Below are positions 1 to 12,915 of a DNA stretch of 64,000 nt, in pieces; positions within the stretch are counted from its first letter, which is position 1; the number at the start of each line of letters is the position of its first letter. This DNA comes from Trichuris trichiura (taxonomy: Eukaryota; Nematoda; Enoplea; Trichinellida; Trichuridae). The position numbers were made by a program, and so were the translations under genes. Under the pieces are notes generated by a model. That model made no database searches. It saw nothing but the letters and a program-made list of their open reading frames with translations, and was not told where the DNA came from. The stretch spans positions 620,001-684,000 of the forward strand of contig JBAJFE010000014.1 in the NCBI GenBank assembly GCA_037903355.1, read 5' to 3'.

Positions 1-357
1 GCGAATAGGGTAATTCAGTGGCAAAGTTGTTTTGCGAGAGGTGAAAATTTGATGATAATTCTTTCCAGTTTTATACGGCCGACTAATCGGCTGAGCGGGG
101 TAGGAACTAGTTTTCAACCTTCTTAGGCAACTTAATTCGACAATACGTTCCCTTTGTTCTAAATCAGTTGCGTAACGGTGCTGGCGCGGTTGTTTTCCGT
201 TTTCAAGTGGGACTATCGGTGCAACGATTGGTTTTGACAGCCGCAGATGTCCTCGGTTTGACGTAAATGGCATCAGCGCACTTTTGTTGCTTCCAATTTG
301 GCTTGTTGTTGAATGACCGTTGTCAGATGCCGTTTCTAATTTAAACTTTTCCTTTAG

Positions 358-3300
358 GACTTGACGGTTGAGCAAAAAAAGCTTTACGACGACGGTTGGC
401 AGAAGAATGCCTTCAATCAGTACGCATCGGACATGATTTCTCTGCACCGAAAGCTGCCCCCGCTGCTCGATGCAGAGTAAGTTCATCGGGGAGACTGTGT
501 TGGCGTTAACAAAAGCCCTACTTTACTCGCTATTGCTCATCATTGATTTCGCCTTTGCTTTGCCGCGTATGTTATGAGCGACCATGGGCTTGACAACGGG
601 TACGTAGGCTTTTTATTTGGCGGCGGCCTCTGCGGTAAACAATTTGGCATAGTCGTCTAGTTGGGAGGTATTGACGTGGGAATACGAAATGGAAAAGTGG
701 AAGACGAAATGCCGCTGCTAGACAAAATGACCGAAAACTTTCGTCGTTAATGGTTGCCGATACCGATGGGAGTGAAACCTGACCCATGCCGCTGTAAATT
801 ACGACCATTTGCTTAACAATTTCTTTTTTATATTCACAATAAGAATTATAGCTTCAATCGCTGCGGCTGACTAGCAATTCCCGCTCAATGGTGGCTGATT
901 ATGTCTTATGCGTGCAATTCCTTAAATGGATCGGGCTTTGCCTGACTAGCTTACTTGGAACCGAGCTAGCGCTGCCCTGAGGAGAAAGCTGGAATTGTAA
1001 AACCTAATGTGTTTAGCGTAAGCACGGAGACGTACCTTACGACAACTAAGGCGTTGTTGAAAGTTAATTTATGGCCACAACCCAATCGTTGTCAAGTAGT
1101 TTCAAGCGATGCTCGTATATCACTCTTTGTCGTTAGTTTCTGCGTACTTTCATGGATGAATGGGTTAGCTTTTAATTTTTCAAGCACTGCCTACGAACAA
1201 CGTCGGTGATGCACCATTCTTAAGCTATATCTGTAGCTCAGGTCGGAGACGAGTGCAAAATTCATCCACCTGAAACGATTCGAAAAAATAACCATTAAGA
1301 CACTTGGAAATTTGTCTTTATTGTCAAGAAGATATTGTTTCAGACGATTGGGTCGACTCAGACTTAACTGTCTTCTACATGAAAGCGTTGCTTGGTTGCT
1401 TTGCCGTTTTGTCACTGTTTTGCTGATGCACGCGCTTATAATAATTTTTTAAAATGATATTTAGTTCAAGTAGCTGTTGGCGTACACACTGCACGATGCA
1501 GTGGTTCCTTAAAAATGTTCTCTGTAATAGGAAACTTTCAGAACTGAATAGTTCCAAAGTCGTCATTAAAAAGCTAATCGGATATAGAAATCTCGTGTAG
1601 TATGGTACTGTTTGGATGAGAAATCTTATTGCGTTTTTCGTGATCGTGGCACGATTAGTAGTAGTAGTGTCAATAATAGCAAGTTGACATTGTATACCTC
1701 TGTGAAGTGCTCTTTAGAGCCCAGGTCAAGATCTTTAAGCCAAGTAAACGATCGTCTGCTCTAGTTGAAAAAATGATAACTTTTTAGAAGGACACACTAT
1801 ACAGTTTTACTATACACCATTGAGACAGTGGAGAAATGAGTAAACTAAGCTTTTGCCAAATGGGCGTCACGGAAGTCTGCGTATCTGTGCCTATAGTAAA
1901 GGTACATAATTTATTTATAATTCTGGGGATTAGATAGTTTTCATTGGCTTAGCGTGCTAATTGCCTACAGCTAAAAGTTGTGACAACTTATGGCAGAACC
2001 TAAATTTTCGCCCATATCTTATGGCTGGGTTGCCTCGAACTTGCCTAGATATTTAAAGTGCGTTCTTGTAAACGCTTCTCAACCTACCACATTAATGAAG
2101 AATGCGTATTGGTTATCCTTGGCAAGATTTTATGCCTTCAGAATGGCCATTAAGATTGTGTAACATCGATTACCTTTCAGGTGCGGAAGAATTGAATATC
2201 CCGTCAACGAATTACCTGACACGTCCGTTATCATTTGCTTTCACAACGAGGCGTGGAGCGTCCTCCTGCGCACCGTACATAGTGTATTGGAACGATCGCC
2301 GCCAAGGCTGATTCGAGAAATCATTCTTGTTGATGATTTCTCTGATAGAGGTAGGTCCTTTGTAGTTGATTTTGTTTTATGTTCACTCTTTTTCCTTTGA
2401 CAGTGAGACAGATTATTGGTAGATTCGTGTATCTTTCCAGGGCGTTCGATTAGCCAGAATACAGAGTAGACATACTGACAACTTTATACTTTCAAAAGCT
2501 TAAGCGTAACAACAGTGATCCTTTAGGTTAATTGCGCGCACACCTCATTCAATGAGTTTTAAAACGGGTGGCCAGTGCAAGATAGGCCTGTTTAGTTTTT
2601 CAGGCAAGAAATCAATACTTTCTTGATTGTTATCTCGGAGCGGCCAGATTGAGCACTAATAGTTTTGCTTGTGTTCACAAATAATTCGCATTTGCTTTTG
2701 TAATTTAAAGTTTTATCTGCTCAAGCAGCCGAAGTCTGGTTTGCAAGTTTTTGCCATTCCTAATCTGCGCAACTTGACCGCATGGTTGTCTCATTCGCTA
2801 TTTATTGCTTAGTCAAACCATTTCGGCTGTTGATTCAACAGGTTTGCTCTCCAGAACGTAGCGACGACTGAGTCGCGTCATGTTTGCCATAAATTAATGC
2901 GTCTGGAACAGACAAGATGAGTTGAAGTGCCTTTTATTGGTTGTCATTATTTTTGTAGCGGTCGTAACGTCGTTGCTTCGTGACGTCACCGTAGCGTTTT
3001 TTCCTGAGCTGAAGTAGTCTGAGAATTATAATTTTTATTTCCATGTAATATTCGTAGTCTTTGGCGCTTTCATTTTCTCCATATTAGGAAGTGAATTGTT
3101 GTTTAAAAATTCTCAATTTGAAGAGTTGACGGTATCTGTTGGCAGAAGGTCGCTATTGTAATCGAAAGTGTTTAGGCAGTTCCCGTATTGACATTTCTAC
3201 TGTTGAAGTAACTTATTATCAATGAAAGAGAAGTTGCATTCGTTAATTAAATTATAGATAAATCTCGTCATGGAAACTCGTTCCTTGCCGACTCAATTCC

Positions 3301-6300
3301 TCAAAGCGTATGACCAATGTTGTCTTGAAGCAATGTTGTTCTCATCGTCTTGATCTTTAACATTTGCAATATTAAGATTGGTTTGACAGCAAAAGTTCTA
3401 TGTGACCATGTAGCGCGTAGTCCTTAAGGTGCATCTTATGGTAGCTTCTCGCGCCTTCTTTGCCCTGGGACAGCTGGCTTGTGCACCTCATGATGGTGCG
3501 AAATTGAGGCGTTGGAAAATTCGTTAAAATTCTACGAACGCTTTTCGAGCGATGACATTGAGCCAAGAGTTTTGAAATGCTAGGACTTTAAGGTATCTCG
3601 AAAAAAAATATCAGTTTCAGTGGCATCAACGTTTCGCTGCGCGTGTGCAGACAGTTTCTGCTGAATTATCCGTTTGAAAAATTATCGACGCTTTAAGAAT
3701 AGTTGCTTTCTCCTATTTGGGGTATGGAATACGCTAATATTAGATTGCAATCCCTTGCAAGTTCAGCCATAGGCAGATACTGACTGTAAATGTGTTTGAT
3801 GCGTTTAGAAATGGTTGTTTCCATTGTAAACGCTTTGTAAGTTCGTCTTTAGAGTTTAAGGTAAGTTATAATTGTGTTTATTATTTTTTAAACAACGAAG
3901 TTTTGGACTATTCACGACTCACCAATAGAATGATTTTGGTGCTCTACAAAGACAAAATGTCGATTGGTGAAAAGAACGTTTGTCCATTTTTAGATAATAA
4001 TGCTTTAAATAGTAGATATCGTTTGCGCCGTGTTTGCCCCTTAATCCTTTCAGTACATGAACTTATCTTACTCGTTCATCCCTAAGAAGTGTACTTATTT
4101 AGTAGAAGTCCCTAAGAAGTGTACTTAGTTAGTAGAAGTCTGATAACATTACTTCATCAGTTTCTTCATGCTTTAGTTACCTAAAAGGTTTGTCGCTTGG
4201 CGGGACGCGCGCTGGGTGTTTGCATATCCCTGTTTTCTCGATATTTTGTGTAGCACTTAAAACTTTTTACCGTATATTGCGGCCTATAAGAACACCCCTC
4301 TACCTAAGTAATGGGTGGTAATAATTGGCCCAGTTGGTACTTCCTAGGCTCGCATTCGACTTATTAGTTCTATGAGCTGAACAGCAATTCTTCTACCTCA
4401 ATTAGACTCACTAAGTGATTAATTGGGCCAATCATTACTACCCAATACTTAGGTAGAGCGGTGTTCTTATAGGCCGTAATATACGGTAATTTCCTGATTA
4501 ATAGCTTACTGCGAAGATAACAAAATCTTGAAATTTCGTTTTTGCAATCCGTGTAAAGGATTCATTTGCGAGCCTGTTACTTATAAAATGAATCTAAGCA
4601 TTTGGTTCTGTTTCCATGATATATCCAATTATCCGCTGGGGAGGCGTATAATTCACAAGCCATGGAAATGGAAATTCGAAGTTCAAGCTATTTTTTTTGA
4701 TTTTCACTTTGTTGATAACCCGAAACTGTTCCTGAACAGTTTCAAGTCATCACTAAACTGAAAATCATGACGCGAAGAACCGTTACGAAAGTCCCCATAT
4801 TTGGCCTCGTATCTACTAATATTGTTTTAATCGTTTTCTCGCAACTAAACAATTTCCGTCTCAGCGCGTGCAGGTTTTATGATATTCGTATAGTAAGAAG
4901 CGACAGCTTTATTTTTTTCACCTTATGTTTCCACTTGTAAGCACTATCATTGTCTTTAATTGAAGTTTACTGATGATTCAGTTGCAACTTTCCAATATTC
5001 TTCTTTGACTTAATGTTCCCTAACGAGTTTCTAATTGGACTATACCACTGTGTTCAGTTAAATGTATCTTCTTCTAGAGTATTTGAAGGAGCCGTTGGAA
5101 GTTTACATGCAGCAGTTTGGCAAAGTCAAATTACTCAGGTTGTCAAAGCGCGAAGGTTTGATCCGAGCTCGACTCAGAGGTGCCGCTGTTGCGAAGGGTC
5201 AAGTGCTGACATTTCTCGACTCACACTGCGAATGCATGGAAAGTAGGGAAGCATAAAAAGTAGCAATTTCGTTGGAAGTTAACATTTTTTGGCTTACAGA
5301 TTGGCTGCCACCATTGTTGGATCGTATTCACAAGGACCAAAAGAACGTAGTGTGCCCAGTGATCGACGTGATCGACGATGAAACTTTTCAGTATCACTAC
5401 AGCAAGGCATCATTTACTCAGGTTGGCGGTTTCGATTGGTCACTACAGTTCAGCTGGCACTCAATTCCCCAACGGGTGCGAAAGTTGCGCAAAAGTGAAG
5501 TTGACCCTCTTGAGTAGGTGTTTTCATTAGCAGTTTTAAAAGAATATGCCTGCTGCCAGTTGGCATGTTTTGCAAACTTATTTTGCTATTTCAGGTCGCC
5601 AACAATGGCCGGTGGTTTGTTTTCCATTGATCGTCGGTACTTTGAACACCTGGGCTCCTATGATCCCGGTTTTGACATTTGGGGTGGCGAAAACTTAGAA
5701 ATTTCATTCAAGGTGCGATTAAGTTGAGATTTTGCAACTGTGCCATCCATTTTCCCTTTTTCACTCCTTATTTTAACTGCTTTTGTGCGGGTAGAGCCGC
5801 TTTTATTATTAGAGGCATTCGGATTTTGTGGGACTGGTTCACCTCCTGTCTTCAGCGTGATAGGGATAATCGTGGTGTGACGCCATATCACACTGAACAC
5901 AGAACATGGCCCAGTCCTGAAAGCTTCCTATAATTGCCGTTAACAATAAAAAGAGATCTATGAACAGTTTGGCAGTGTATGACGTCTAGACAATAGTAAC
6001 TTCAAGTTTTGCTTGTTGTCATGCGTATCTTAAGCTATAACTTTACTGAAAGCATCTGCTCATGTTACAAAAACAATTTTTTATTCGCGGAGCTTTTAGG
6101 ATTCATATTGTCCCGTCATCAGTACGTAGTAAATTATAGGGCTATAAAGTATCATATTTGCGACGTTGCAATTTCTCAAAGGTGGGAGATGGTGACTTTA
6201 AACGGAAAAATTATCTATTTTTGAAAGTAGCTTCAATATCTTGAATACGGGAAGCTTCTAAACGGTTCTGATGGTTTTCTTATCGAGTCTTCATGTAGTC

Positions 6301-7749
6301 CATTTGAACACGAAATTGTTTATTGCAAAATATTTTATCATACGGCTTCCCTGTTCGTCATTCAATTTAAGCAATCAGCCGCCGCTTTCAGGTTTCTCCG
6401 TCGTCCGTCCTCAGCGGTGAAATAAAGAGTCTGTTTCTTTATACATTGCCTGTTGATGACTTTGACCCGTTGGCCTTATCCGAGAGCTCTAAAGAATTTG
6501 TATAAATAAATTTTTGTTATGACGGAAGAAGTACCGTAATTACACAGTGAAATCGTAGGGACCCGATCACAACCACCCCACATAAAACAGCCTATTCGAT
6601 CCAGTCTTTAATAACAGTCATAAAGTCAGCGTTTTGTTTGTATACCTTTTTGTATATTCGCTGGCATAGCCAACTTTTTTTTTGACTTTGCCCTTCAGCT
6701 GGTTGGAAAGTAGGATTGGAAACTGAAAAGGGGTTTCGACAGCGCATTCTAACCTGAAAAGTTGTTTAGATATGGATGTGTGGAGGACGATTGGAAATTA
6801 TTCCTTGCAGCCATGTTGGTCATGTATTTAGAAAGCGATCTCCTTATAAGTGGCGTACGGGTGTGAACGTAGTTAGGCGCAATTCGGTTCGTCTAGCCGA
6901 AGTGTGGCTCGACGATTACAAGAAGTACTACTACGAACGCTTGAACTACAAACTTGTAAAAACGATTTGGCGACTACGTTTTGTTCGTCTTGACATTTAT
7001 GTACTGCAGGGGGATTATGGGGATGTCTCCAGTAGAAAGGCATTGCGGCAAAGACTTAACTGCACATCGTTTAAATGGTATCTCGACAACGTTTATCCAG
7101 AGTTGTTCGTACCCGGCGATTCAGTGGCTTTAGGCGAAGTAAGTTTTCACTTCCGTTAGGTGCACCACAACATATTACAGCGCGGAGTATTGCTCAGGTT
7201 CGAAATCAGGGTCTTCAGAAGCAATACTGTTTGGACAGTCCTACTGGTAACAAGCACAAGAACAAGGCAGTATCCGTCTATCCTTGCCATGGGGAAGGTG
7301 GTAATCAGGTAATCTTTTGTTTATTTCCCGCATATTTTAGCGCTAATTTTATCAATCGAAATGTCGATGTGACATTGCTTTGTTATGTCCGTTTAGTATT
7401 GGATGCTCAGCAAAGATGCGGAACTCCGCCGGGACGAATCTTGCATTGACTATGCTAGTAAATTTCCAATGATTTATCCTTGCCACGGTTTGAAGGGCAA
7501 CCAGGAATGGGACTACGACTTTACGGTAGTTGAACTTACGTTGCAGTTAGCATTTTTGTCTGACGGTTGTTTTCGGTCTTCTTATAGACGCATTTGATGC
7601 GGCACGTCATTTCTAATTCCTGTATGCAAATGATCGAGGATGGCTCCGGCATTGTGATGAGCCCGTGCCAACCTTTGAATCCATTGCAACAATGGGTATT
7701 CGGAAAAGTGAACAAAGACGTTTTGGCGCTAGTCAAGCAGACCCGATGA
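358..7749 (+). CDS. polypeptide N-acetylgalactosaminyltransferase (GT27), 5'-partial
   Basis: Golgi enzyme that starts mucin-type O-glycosylation by moving GalNAc from UDP-GalNAc to Ser/Thr. Exons read from splice sites and frame: 358-476, 2181-2350, 5078-5242, 5300-5513, 5595-5712, 6770-6955, 7010-7138, 7198-7308, 7397-7525, 7588-7749 (TGA). All phases join, giving 500 residues. Visible motifs: FHNEAW and VDDFSDR of the GT-A fold, the metal-binding DSH (TFLDSHCEC), [11 protein letters not shown] of the Gal/GalNAc-T motif, and [11 protein letters not shown] ricin-type lectin domain follows with CLD...[11 protein letters not shown]...[10 protein letters not shown] and CMQM...LQQW. The third repeat has CMQM where a sugar-binding Asp is usual. 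The N-terminal membrane anchor and stem are missing: they lie upstream or in exons I could not see. Introns range from 54-59 nt to 2.7 kb. A possible poly(A) signal is at 8123-8128. The family is certain; the isoform is not assigned. Confidence 0.95.
4080..4139. repeat. 30-bp tandem duplication
   Basis: Two adjacent 30-bp units beginning CCCTAAGAAGTGTACTTA differ at one base. They sit in the 2.7-kb intron of the GalNAc-transferase gene. Confidence 0.8.
4268..4488. mobile_element. MITE-like inverted repeat with TA flanks
   Basis: A 217-bp element (4270-4486) is bounded by TA on both sides. Its ends begin CCGTATATTGCGGCC and finish GGCCGTAATATACGG. Inverted arms of about 65 bp match with a few mismatches around an AT-rich centre. 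There is no coding capacity. TA flanks plus inverted ends suggest a non-autonomous Tc1/mariner-type element inside a GalNAc-transferase intron. Confidence 0.75.
6086..6126 (-). repeat. degenerate hammerhead-like core
   Basis: On the minus strand CTGATGA is followed by CGGGAC, a 7-nt loop, ATCCT, then AAAAGCTC. Box II is AAAA instead of GAAA and stem II is damaged. It lies in the GalNAc-transferase intron 5713-6769. Confidence 0.45.
6380..6422 (-). repeat. degenerate hammerhead-like core
   Basis: On the minus strand ACCG-CTGAGGA, an 18-nt hairpin-like spacer, then GAAAGCGGCGG. Both boxes are intact and the flanking CCG/CGG can pair as stem I. The expected AGCTC is changed to AGCGG and stem II is weak. 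It is in the same intron as the copy at 6086. Confidence 0.45.
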
Positions 7750-8853
7750 TTGGATTCGAAATTAGCATACTGCCAGTTGCATGCAAGCACATGCCTTTTG
7801 TCGGACGTGAGTGCGAAGCATTTTGCCAAACGCGTCAAGAATGTACACTTTTATTTCAGAGTTTTCTAACGTCTAATTGGATACCGGTTGTTACGAATTC
7901 CTTGTTCAGTGTTGTTTGTTATTAACTTTCGCAGATGTTTTCGCCCTGATGTTTAAGTTCAAGAATGCGTTTGTACTTAATCAAGCTGCGGAGTCTCGTT
8001 GCGGCAAGCAGCTTGGCATCTTTGTCAAACCTCCGTGGTCCAACTTGGGCAAACATTATTTGCTGTTGTCTTTCGGCATTGGTACGGTATACCAACTGTT
8101 CGAAAGCGGTTTGTTTTGGTAAAATAAAGCATTGTCAATTGCGTATATCACCTGCTGTTGCAACGGGCCAGTTGAGTCCTCATGCTTTCTTTCAATAGAC
8201 GTTGCGTGCGAAAGCTGGCTGGTAAATGAGAGAATTTAATCCGTTCAACTCGACGGAAGTCTCATCGCAGTACTGTACTTTTTAGTGAGGTGATTTATGA
8301 AAATATACGTATTGTAAAGCCTTTTACTTATAGAAAGAGGTTATTTCAACGAAGTGTAGTTTTACGCTGGGAAAGAGAAAGTTGGAATACACAAAAATGG
8401 TACAGTATCAGTTTAAACGACCATTTTTACTCAACAGAAGTTTGACAAGTTTATTTGCTTGAGCAGATTCAATCTGCCAGACCTCATTAATAAATTCTTT
8501 AATCATTTAAAGCATTGCGCAGTGAACTCACTTGTAATCTTTTCCTTAATCTAAGCCGTCTTCGTAATCAGAATTAAAGCAATGAAATTAAGGGCAGCTG
8601 GTGTTATATCGTTTCAGGCAAATGTATATACGGTTTAATACGAACTCAGCAGTTGACGCTCAATTTAACATCTCTTTCTCTTCAGTTTTCTTAAGTTCTG
8701 ATAATTCGCTTATCAGGTGCGCATTGTTGTTCACTACCATTAAGGTTCAATAGAAAATGTTACTCACCGATTAGTACTACAACAACTTTATGTTCTGCAT
8801 AGATAGACAGAAAAAGAAGGAAACTATAATTTGTATGGAGAGGTACCTCCATT
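7750..8853. other. 3' flank of the GalNAc-transferase gene
   Basis: Probable 3' untranslated region with AATAAA at 8123-8128, then AT-rich spacer. I see no further gene. Short ORFs here lack family features. Confidence 0.5.
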
Positions 8854-8925
8854 TTCCCGTGCCGGGAATCGAACCCGGGCCGTGTGGGTGAAAGCCACAA
8901 ATCCTAGCCACTAGACCACACGGGA
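8854..8925 (-). tRNA. tRNA-Glu (UUC)
   Basis: The minus strand folds as a 72-nt cloverleaf. The acceptor TCCCGTG pairs with CACGGGA, with discriminator A at 8854. The D arm holds the A box TGGTCTAGTGGCTAGGAT. The anticodon stem TGTGG/CCACA encloses the loop CTTTCAC, anticodon TTC. The T arm CGGGTTCGATTCCCG carries the B box. There is no intron and no encoded CCA, as expected for an animal nuclear tRNA. Confidence 0.96.
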
Positions 8926-11900
8926 TATGAATTCTGAGGAATGGTTTATTTAACGATTAGTAGTAGCAGTCGCACCGTACTTGACAAAAAGAGGAAGAGC
9001 AAAGTGCTCACATGGAAATATTGATATGTAAAAAACAGGTTCCTTTTCCTAAGGACGCACAGAAAAAAATTCTTTACAAAAGCTCTGTCGTCCGGTACTG
9101 ATTTCTTACGCTACACATCCGCTCTAGAAGGAAATAAGATTTTTTGTAATGATGTATTCTTTATAACAGAAAATTATTAGAAATATTCGAGCTTATCGGT
9201 AGAATGGAAGGAATGGGTGCAACTGGATTAGCAGGGCAAACATCCACCTGGCGAGACGTGAATTTAAATAGAGGCATTTCAGATACAAAGCAGAAAGGGC
9301 CTCGCACAACGTCAAGCACTGTTGTCCAATCGTGGGCAATTAATTATCAGCCACAGACTTCTCTACTTTTTTTAAGACTCGAACCATAGGCTCAATATTC
9401 ATAAAATACCAGCTGCATTCATGGTAATGTAGAAATGCACATCATTGATCTTCATGTGAAGGGCTGCACTGCCTTGTTTACGCGGTACAATAGTAGCGAT
9501 TATTTTATTATTAATACCATTAGTGCCGTTGCTGGAATCACAGATAAAGCTCAGGTCTCAACAACGACTTCCGTGTCGTTCAACGAGTACGGTGGACGAA
9601 TGACTCCTGAACTAATTCAGAAGTAATACTACACTGAATGATTCGCAGGTTATCTACTATCTTCATAACTGCTAGTGACTAGTTAGGTTAAATAAGTCGT
9701 AGAATATAGCCAAAATCATTCCGTACGGTTTTAAGCAGTTACAAACAGAAAATTGTAACTTGCTATGAACTGGCGCATCCTATTTACTGTGGTGCATTCT
9801 TTTGAACATAACGCGTTCTACCCGAGTTTTGCTGATCAGTACAAGCTAGTGGCGGTGCGAAAAGAAGTTTATTAACCTTGAATTCTCGAATTTTTTCGCT
9901 TGTGAGCTAAAGCTATTTATAAACCAGATACGCTATGACGCGATGCAGTTAGACGGGCAAGTTTGTGGTATGCTATTAATGTTAACAAATAATTTTGCGA
10001 ATGCAGTCTGTTCATCTATTATAAAGGCATTTTTGTTCGCAGTGACTTCAGGGCTCACCCCACATTTTACCGTGTCGTCAGGGTGTGCTTAGCTAGCGAA
10101 TTCACCCGTTGTAAAAGACCTATAACTTAAATGCTGCTGATGTCATTTTTTGTGTGAAACCATTTGTCTCGCTAAAAACAAACTAGTTCACTCAAAACTG
10201 TGATGACCAAGCTGACTAACGGATTTGCAGTTAACAAAAGTGCAGAGATACGGTAGATTCTATATTCATCAGAACCACTATTTCTGTAACTGACTTACAG
10301 AGTAGTAATGTTTTTTTTGGAGCTGATCTCGTTCAGTTGAGTTTTTATGCCATCGGGCGATAACTCACGTTGGTTTAAAGAACTTTAAACTTTATAAGAC
10401 GTACAGCTTTGCAGGACGCATAGGGTTGTGGCACATTAAAACGACCAGCATAGTTCAAATGCAAAGCAGAATTAATCAAGTAATAACTTTATGGATTTAT
10501 GCTAGACTTTTGATGTTTGTTCCTGGATAGCCATATACCTGTATTTTTCTTTTCAAGGGATTAATTCGTTTATCTTATAGGATGCTCAGCATACAAACGA
10601 ATGCAGCAACTCAGGTGTGTCTGAAATCTCAAACATTTAGTTTCTCTCGTAGCAGAGTTCTTAGAGTGAAAGAAGTCTTATGCGTTGGCATATACACATT
10701 AATAACACTGTTTAGAGAACAAGTTGTTCTCCAGTTTCCTGGTAACAAGATTGTTCAAGTTTCGCTGAAGTAGTTTTTTTTAGTCCGCCAAGTTGCTAAT
10801 AAATTAGAGTTGTGACAGAACTAAAACTACTAGGGATAGCGTATTACAAGTTTTTGTGTGCTCACGTTCTTCTTGAAATTCACAAGTTATGTAAAACTCT
10901 TGTTGCAGCGGCAAAGCAAAGGGGACGGCATGAAAACCTATTCAAAACCTGAAATTTTCAAGAAGCTGAAAAATTCAGCTAATCCTAATAGCTGATGTTG
11001 AACCAGAATCGTGACTTCCAACTTGCCGTGAGATAGAAAATTACATCAAAGCAAACTGTTTAAATCAACTGTCGCAGCATCAGCGTACTGCCGTAAAAAG
11101 CCATGACTGAAGAACAAATTTTTAAGAGATCTTCGATACTTTTGCGCGCCATAATTCCTCATTTTACGTACAAGCAAATCAACCAAAAAATGCTACTAGT
11201 AGGGAATATATTTATGCCTAAAAGTAAACAGCTGCTTTGCTAAGAAATTGATTCCTTATTTTACACGTATTAGAGAAATAGCTCAGAATAACTACGAAAT
11301 CCTTTATACCACTATCGGTAGTACATTGAAATGCTCAGGATTTGGCGGTCCAATTTGCTACAGCATTTAAAAATCCATTAGTATCAATAATAGTATTGGT
11401 TTCCTTCGCGTTGGTAAGTTAAAACATCTACTACGTAGAGAACAAAGAGTACGTTTCATTTATCGAGCTACTCCCGGTGGACTTGCAATAGTGTCGTTGG
11501 AAATAATTGGATCTTCTCGACCAGCACATTAAAGAAGCGTGAATGGGATCGCAGCAGAACAGATAACTGGCTTGAATAGGGCACACACAAAGATACGAAG
11601 AAGAGAAAATAGAAACGAGAAACGCCCTTATCGTTACGCGCGATATGCTAATTCTTACGGCGCAGTAATAAATGGCCGCAAATAGCCTTTTGACCCTTTG
11701 TGCCATGCAGTGTTCTGCTGAACATGTGTTCGGCATTAGTTCTCAGACAAATGTCAACAAAATACTGGGAAATGGCAACTGCAGGTAAATATTATTTTTC
11801 GGTGAAGTGCTATTCAACGCTAATTTAAGGCAGAATTTTTGCGAATCAACGCAAATGCTCTTTTGAACATTTCTGCTCCTCTGAACCATGAAAATACTCG

Positions 11901-12300
11901 TTTTGGTAACTATCTTCTAAGCTCTTTAGTTTGCTTGCCTCTCATTTCTTCTTCCCTGGTGAAGTTAGGCAGCTAGATGATGCCCTTCCGTCGCGGTAAT
12001 GCAAAACAGATGAATAATAGAAAGCAAAGACAAGGTCATTTCGATAGGGCTTTTCTCATCACAGGTGTTTGCCTCGCTCACTTGCCTTTTGAATAAGCGG
12101 GCGCAAGGTAGACTTTGTCGGTACGCGAGCTCCTGGATTTTGATAACTACGTTCTAGATAACGTAAGAACAAGTCCTGTTAATGAAATTATTAATAAGAG
12201 CGATATTTCTTTGATCTGAATTGTTTGAACAAACGAAAAATGCAACGGGGTTAAGCCCAAAATTGCCACAAGCTTCGACATGCTGAAGAGCTAAGACCCA
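8926..12300. other. intergenic, no gene recognised
   Basis: AT-rich sequence with only short ORFs that have no recognisable domain. No repeats or RNA genes were spotted. Confidence 0.5.
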
Positions 12301-12666
12301 TTAAGCACCTCGTTCATAGCTGCTAGCTTCATTCTGCATTTCATAGTGTTGACAGCGTGGTTTGAACACAGCTGTCTGGCCAGCTTCGTGCATTGTGAGC
12401 TCAAAATTGACACCGTTTTCCATGACTTTCGGTTTCAACAAATTATTGTCTCGCTTGAAGACGGCAAATTCAAACCTACGGGTGCACCTAGCTGGTGGTG
12501 CTGTTGCCAGATATCGTAGGAAGCAATCGCTATTTAATAGTGAGCTGACAAAGCGAAATACTTTTCCGCAAGCAGAATACTTATTAAAGTAACTTATACA
12601 AACAACTCGCAGAAGTGCTTCTATGTTAAGACAACTGCTCAAATACGTTTTCGATGGTAAAAGCAA
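12301..12666 (-). CDS. possible coding exon, unassigned
   Basis: An open frame of 121 codons ending in TAA at 12301. Its last 60 residues have ordinary protein composition, with FEFAVFKRDN, NFELTMHEAG and TAVFKPRC. A splice acceptor could lie near 12515, just upstream of the Cys-Thr-Arg-Arg stretch, so the first half may be intron. The VFKP strand followed by a Tyr-Glu-Arg loosely recalls the N-lobe of FAM20-type secretory kinases (FKP, then YERHN). No continuing exon with the rest of that domain was found downstream. It may be a fragment, a small gene or a chance ORF. A poly(A)-like signal of the LIM gene at 12756-12761 separates the two. Confidence 0.25.
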   Translation of the reverse strand: MLLPSKTYLSSCLNIEALLRVVCISYFNKYSACGKVFRFVSSLLNSDCFLRYLATAPPARCTRRFEFAVFKRDNNLLKPKVMENGVNFELTMHEAGQTAVFKPRCQHYEMQNEASSYERGA

Positions 12667-12915
12667 TTCCAGAGGGAGTTAGTATTTTCAGAATGTGTAC
12701 GAGGCCAATTGTTTTGAACGTTCGATTTAATAAGTACGATCTGCTAGTAACCAGTTTTATTAGTATTATGAAAGTTATTTTCAAGCAAGATGGAGAATAA
12801 ATACCACAACAGCTGGAAAAAGGGTCGCTGGAGAAACGCTAATGAAAGGAAAATGAATTAATCAAAGTTATAGGCCGTTTTCCATTTCTTCAAACTTATA
12901 AAATCTCTTTGTCTT

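Noticed and set aside
10040..10090. GTCGTCAGG with an upstream TTCAGGG, like a minus-strand ribozyme core
   Set aside because: Box II is not GAAA and the spacer does not pair; too weak to include.
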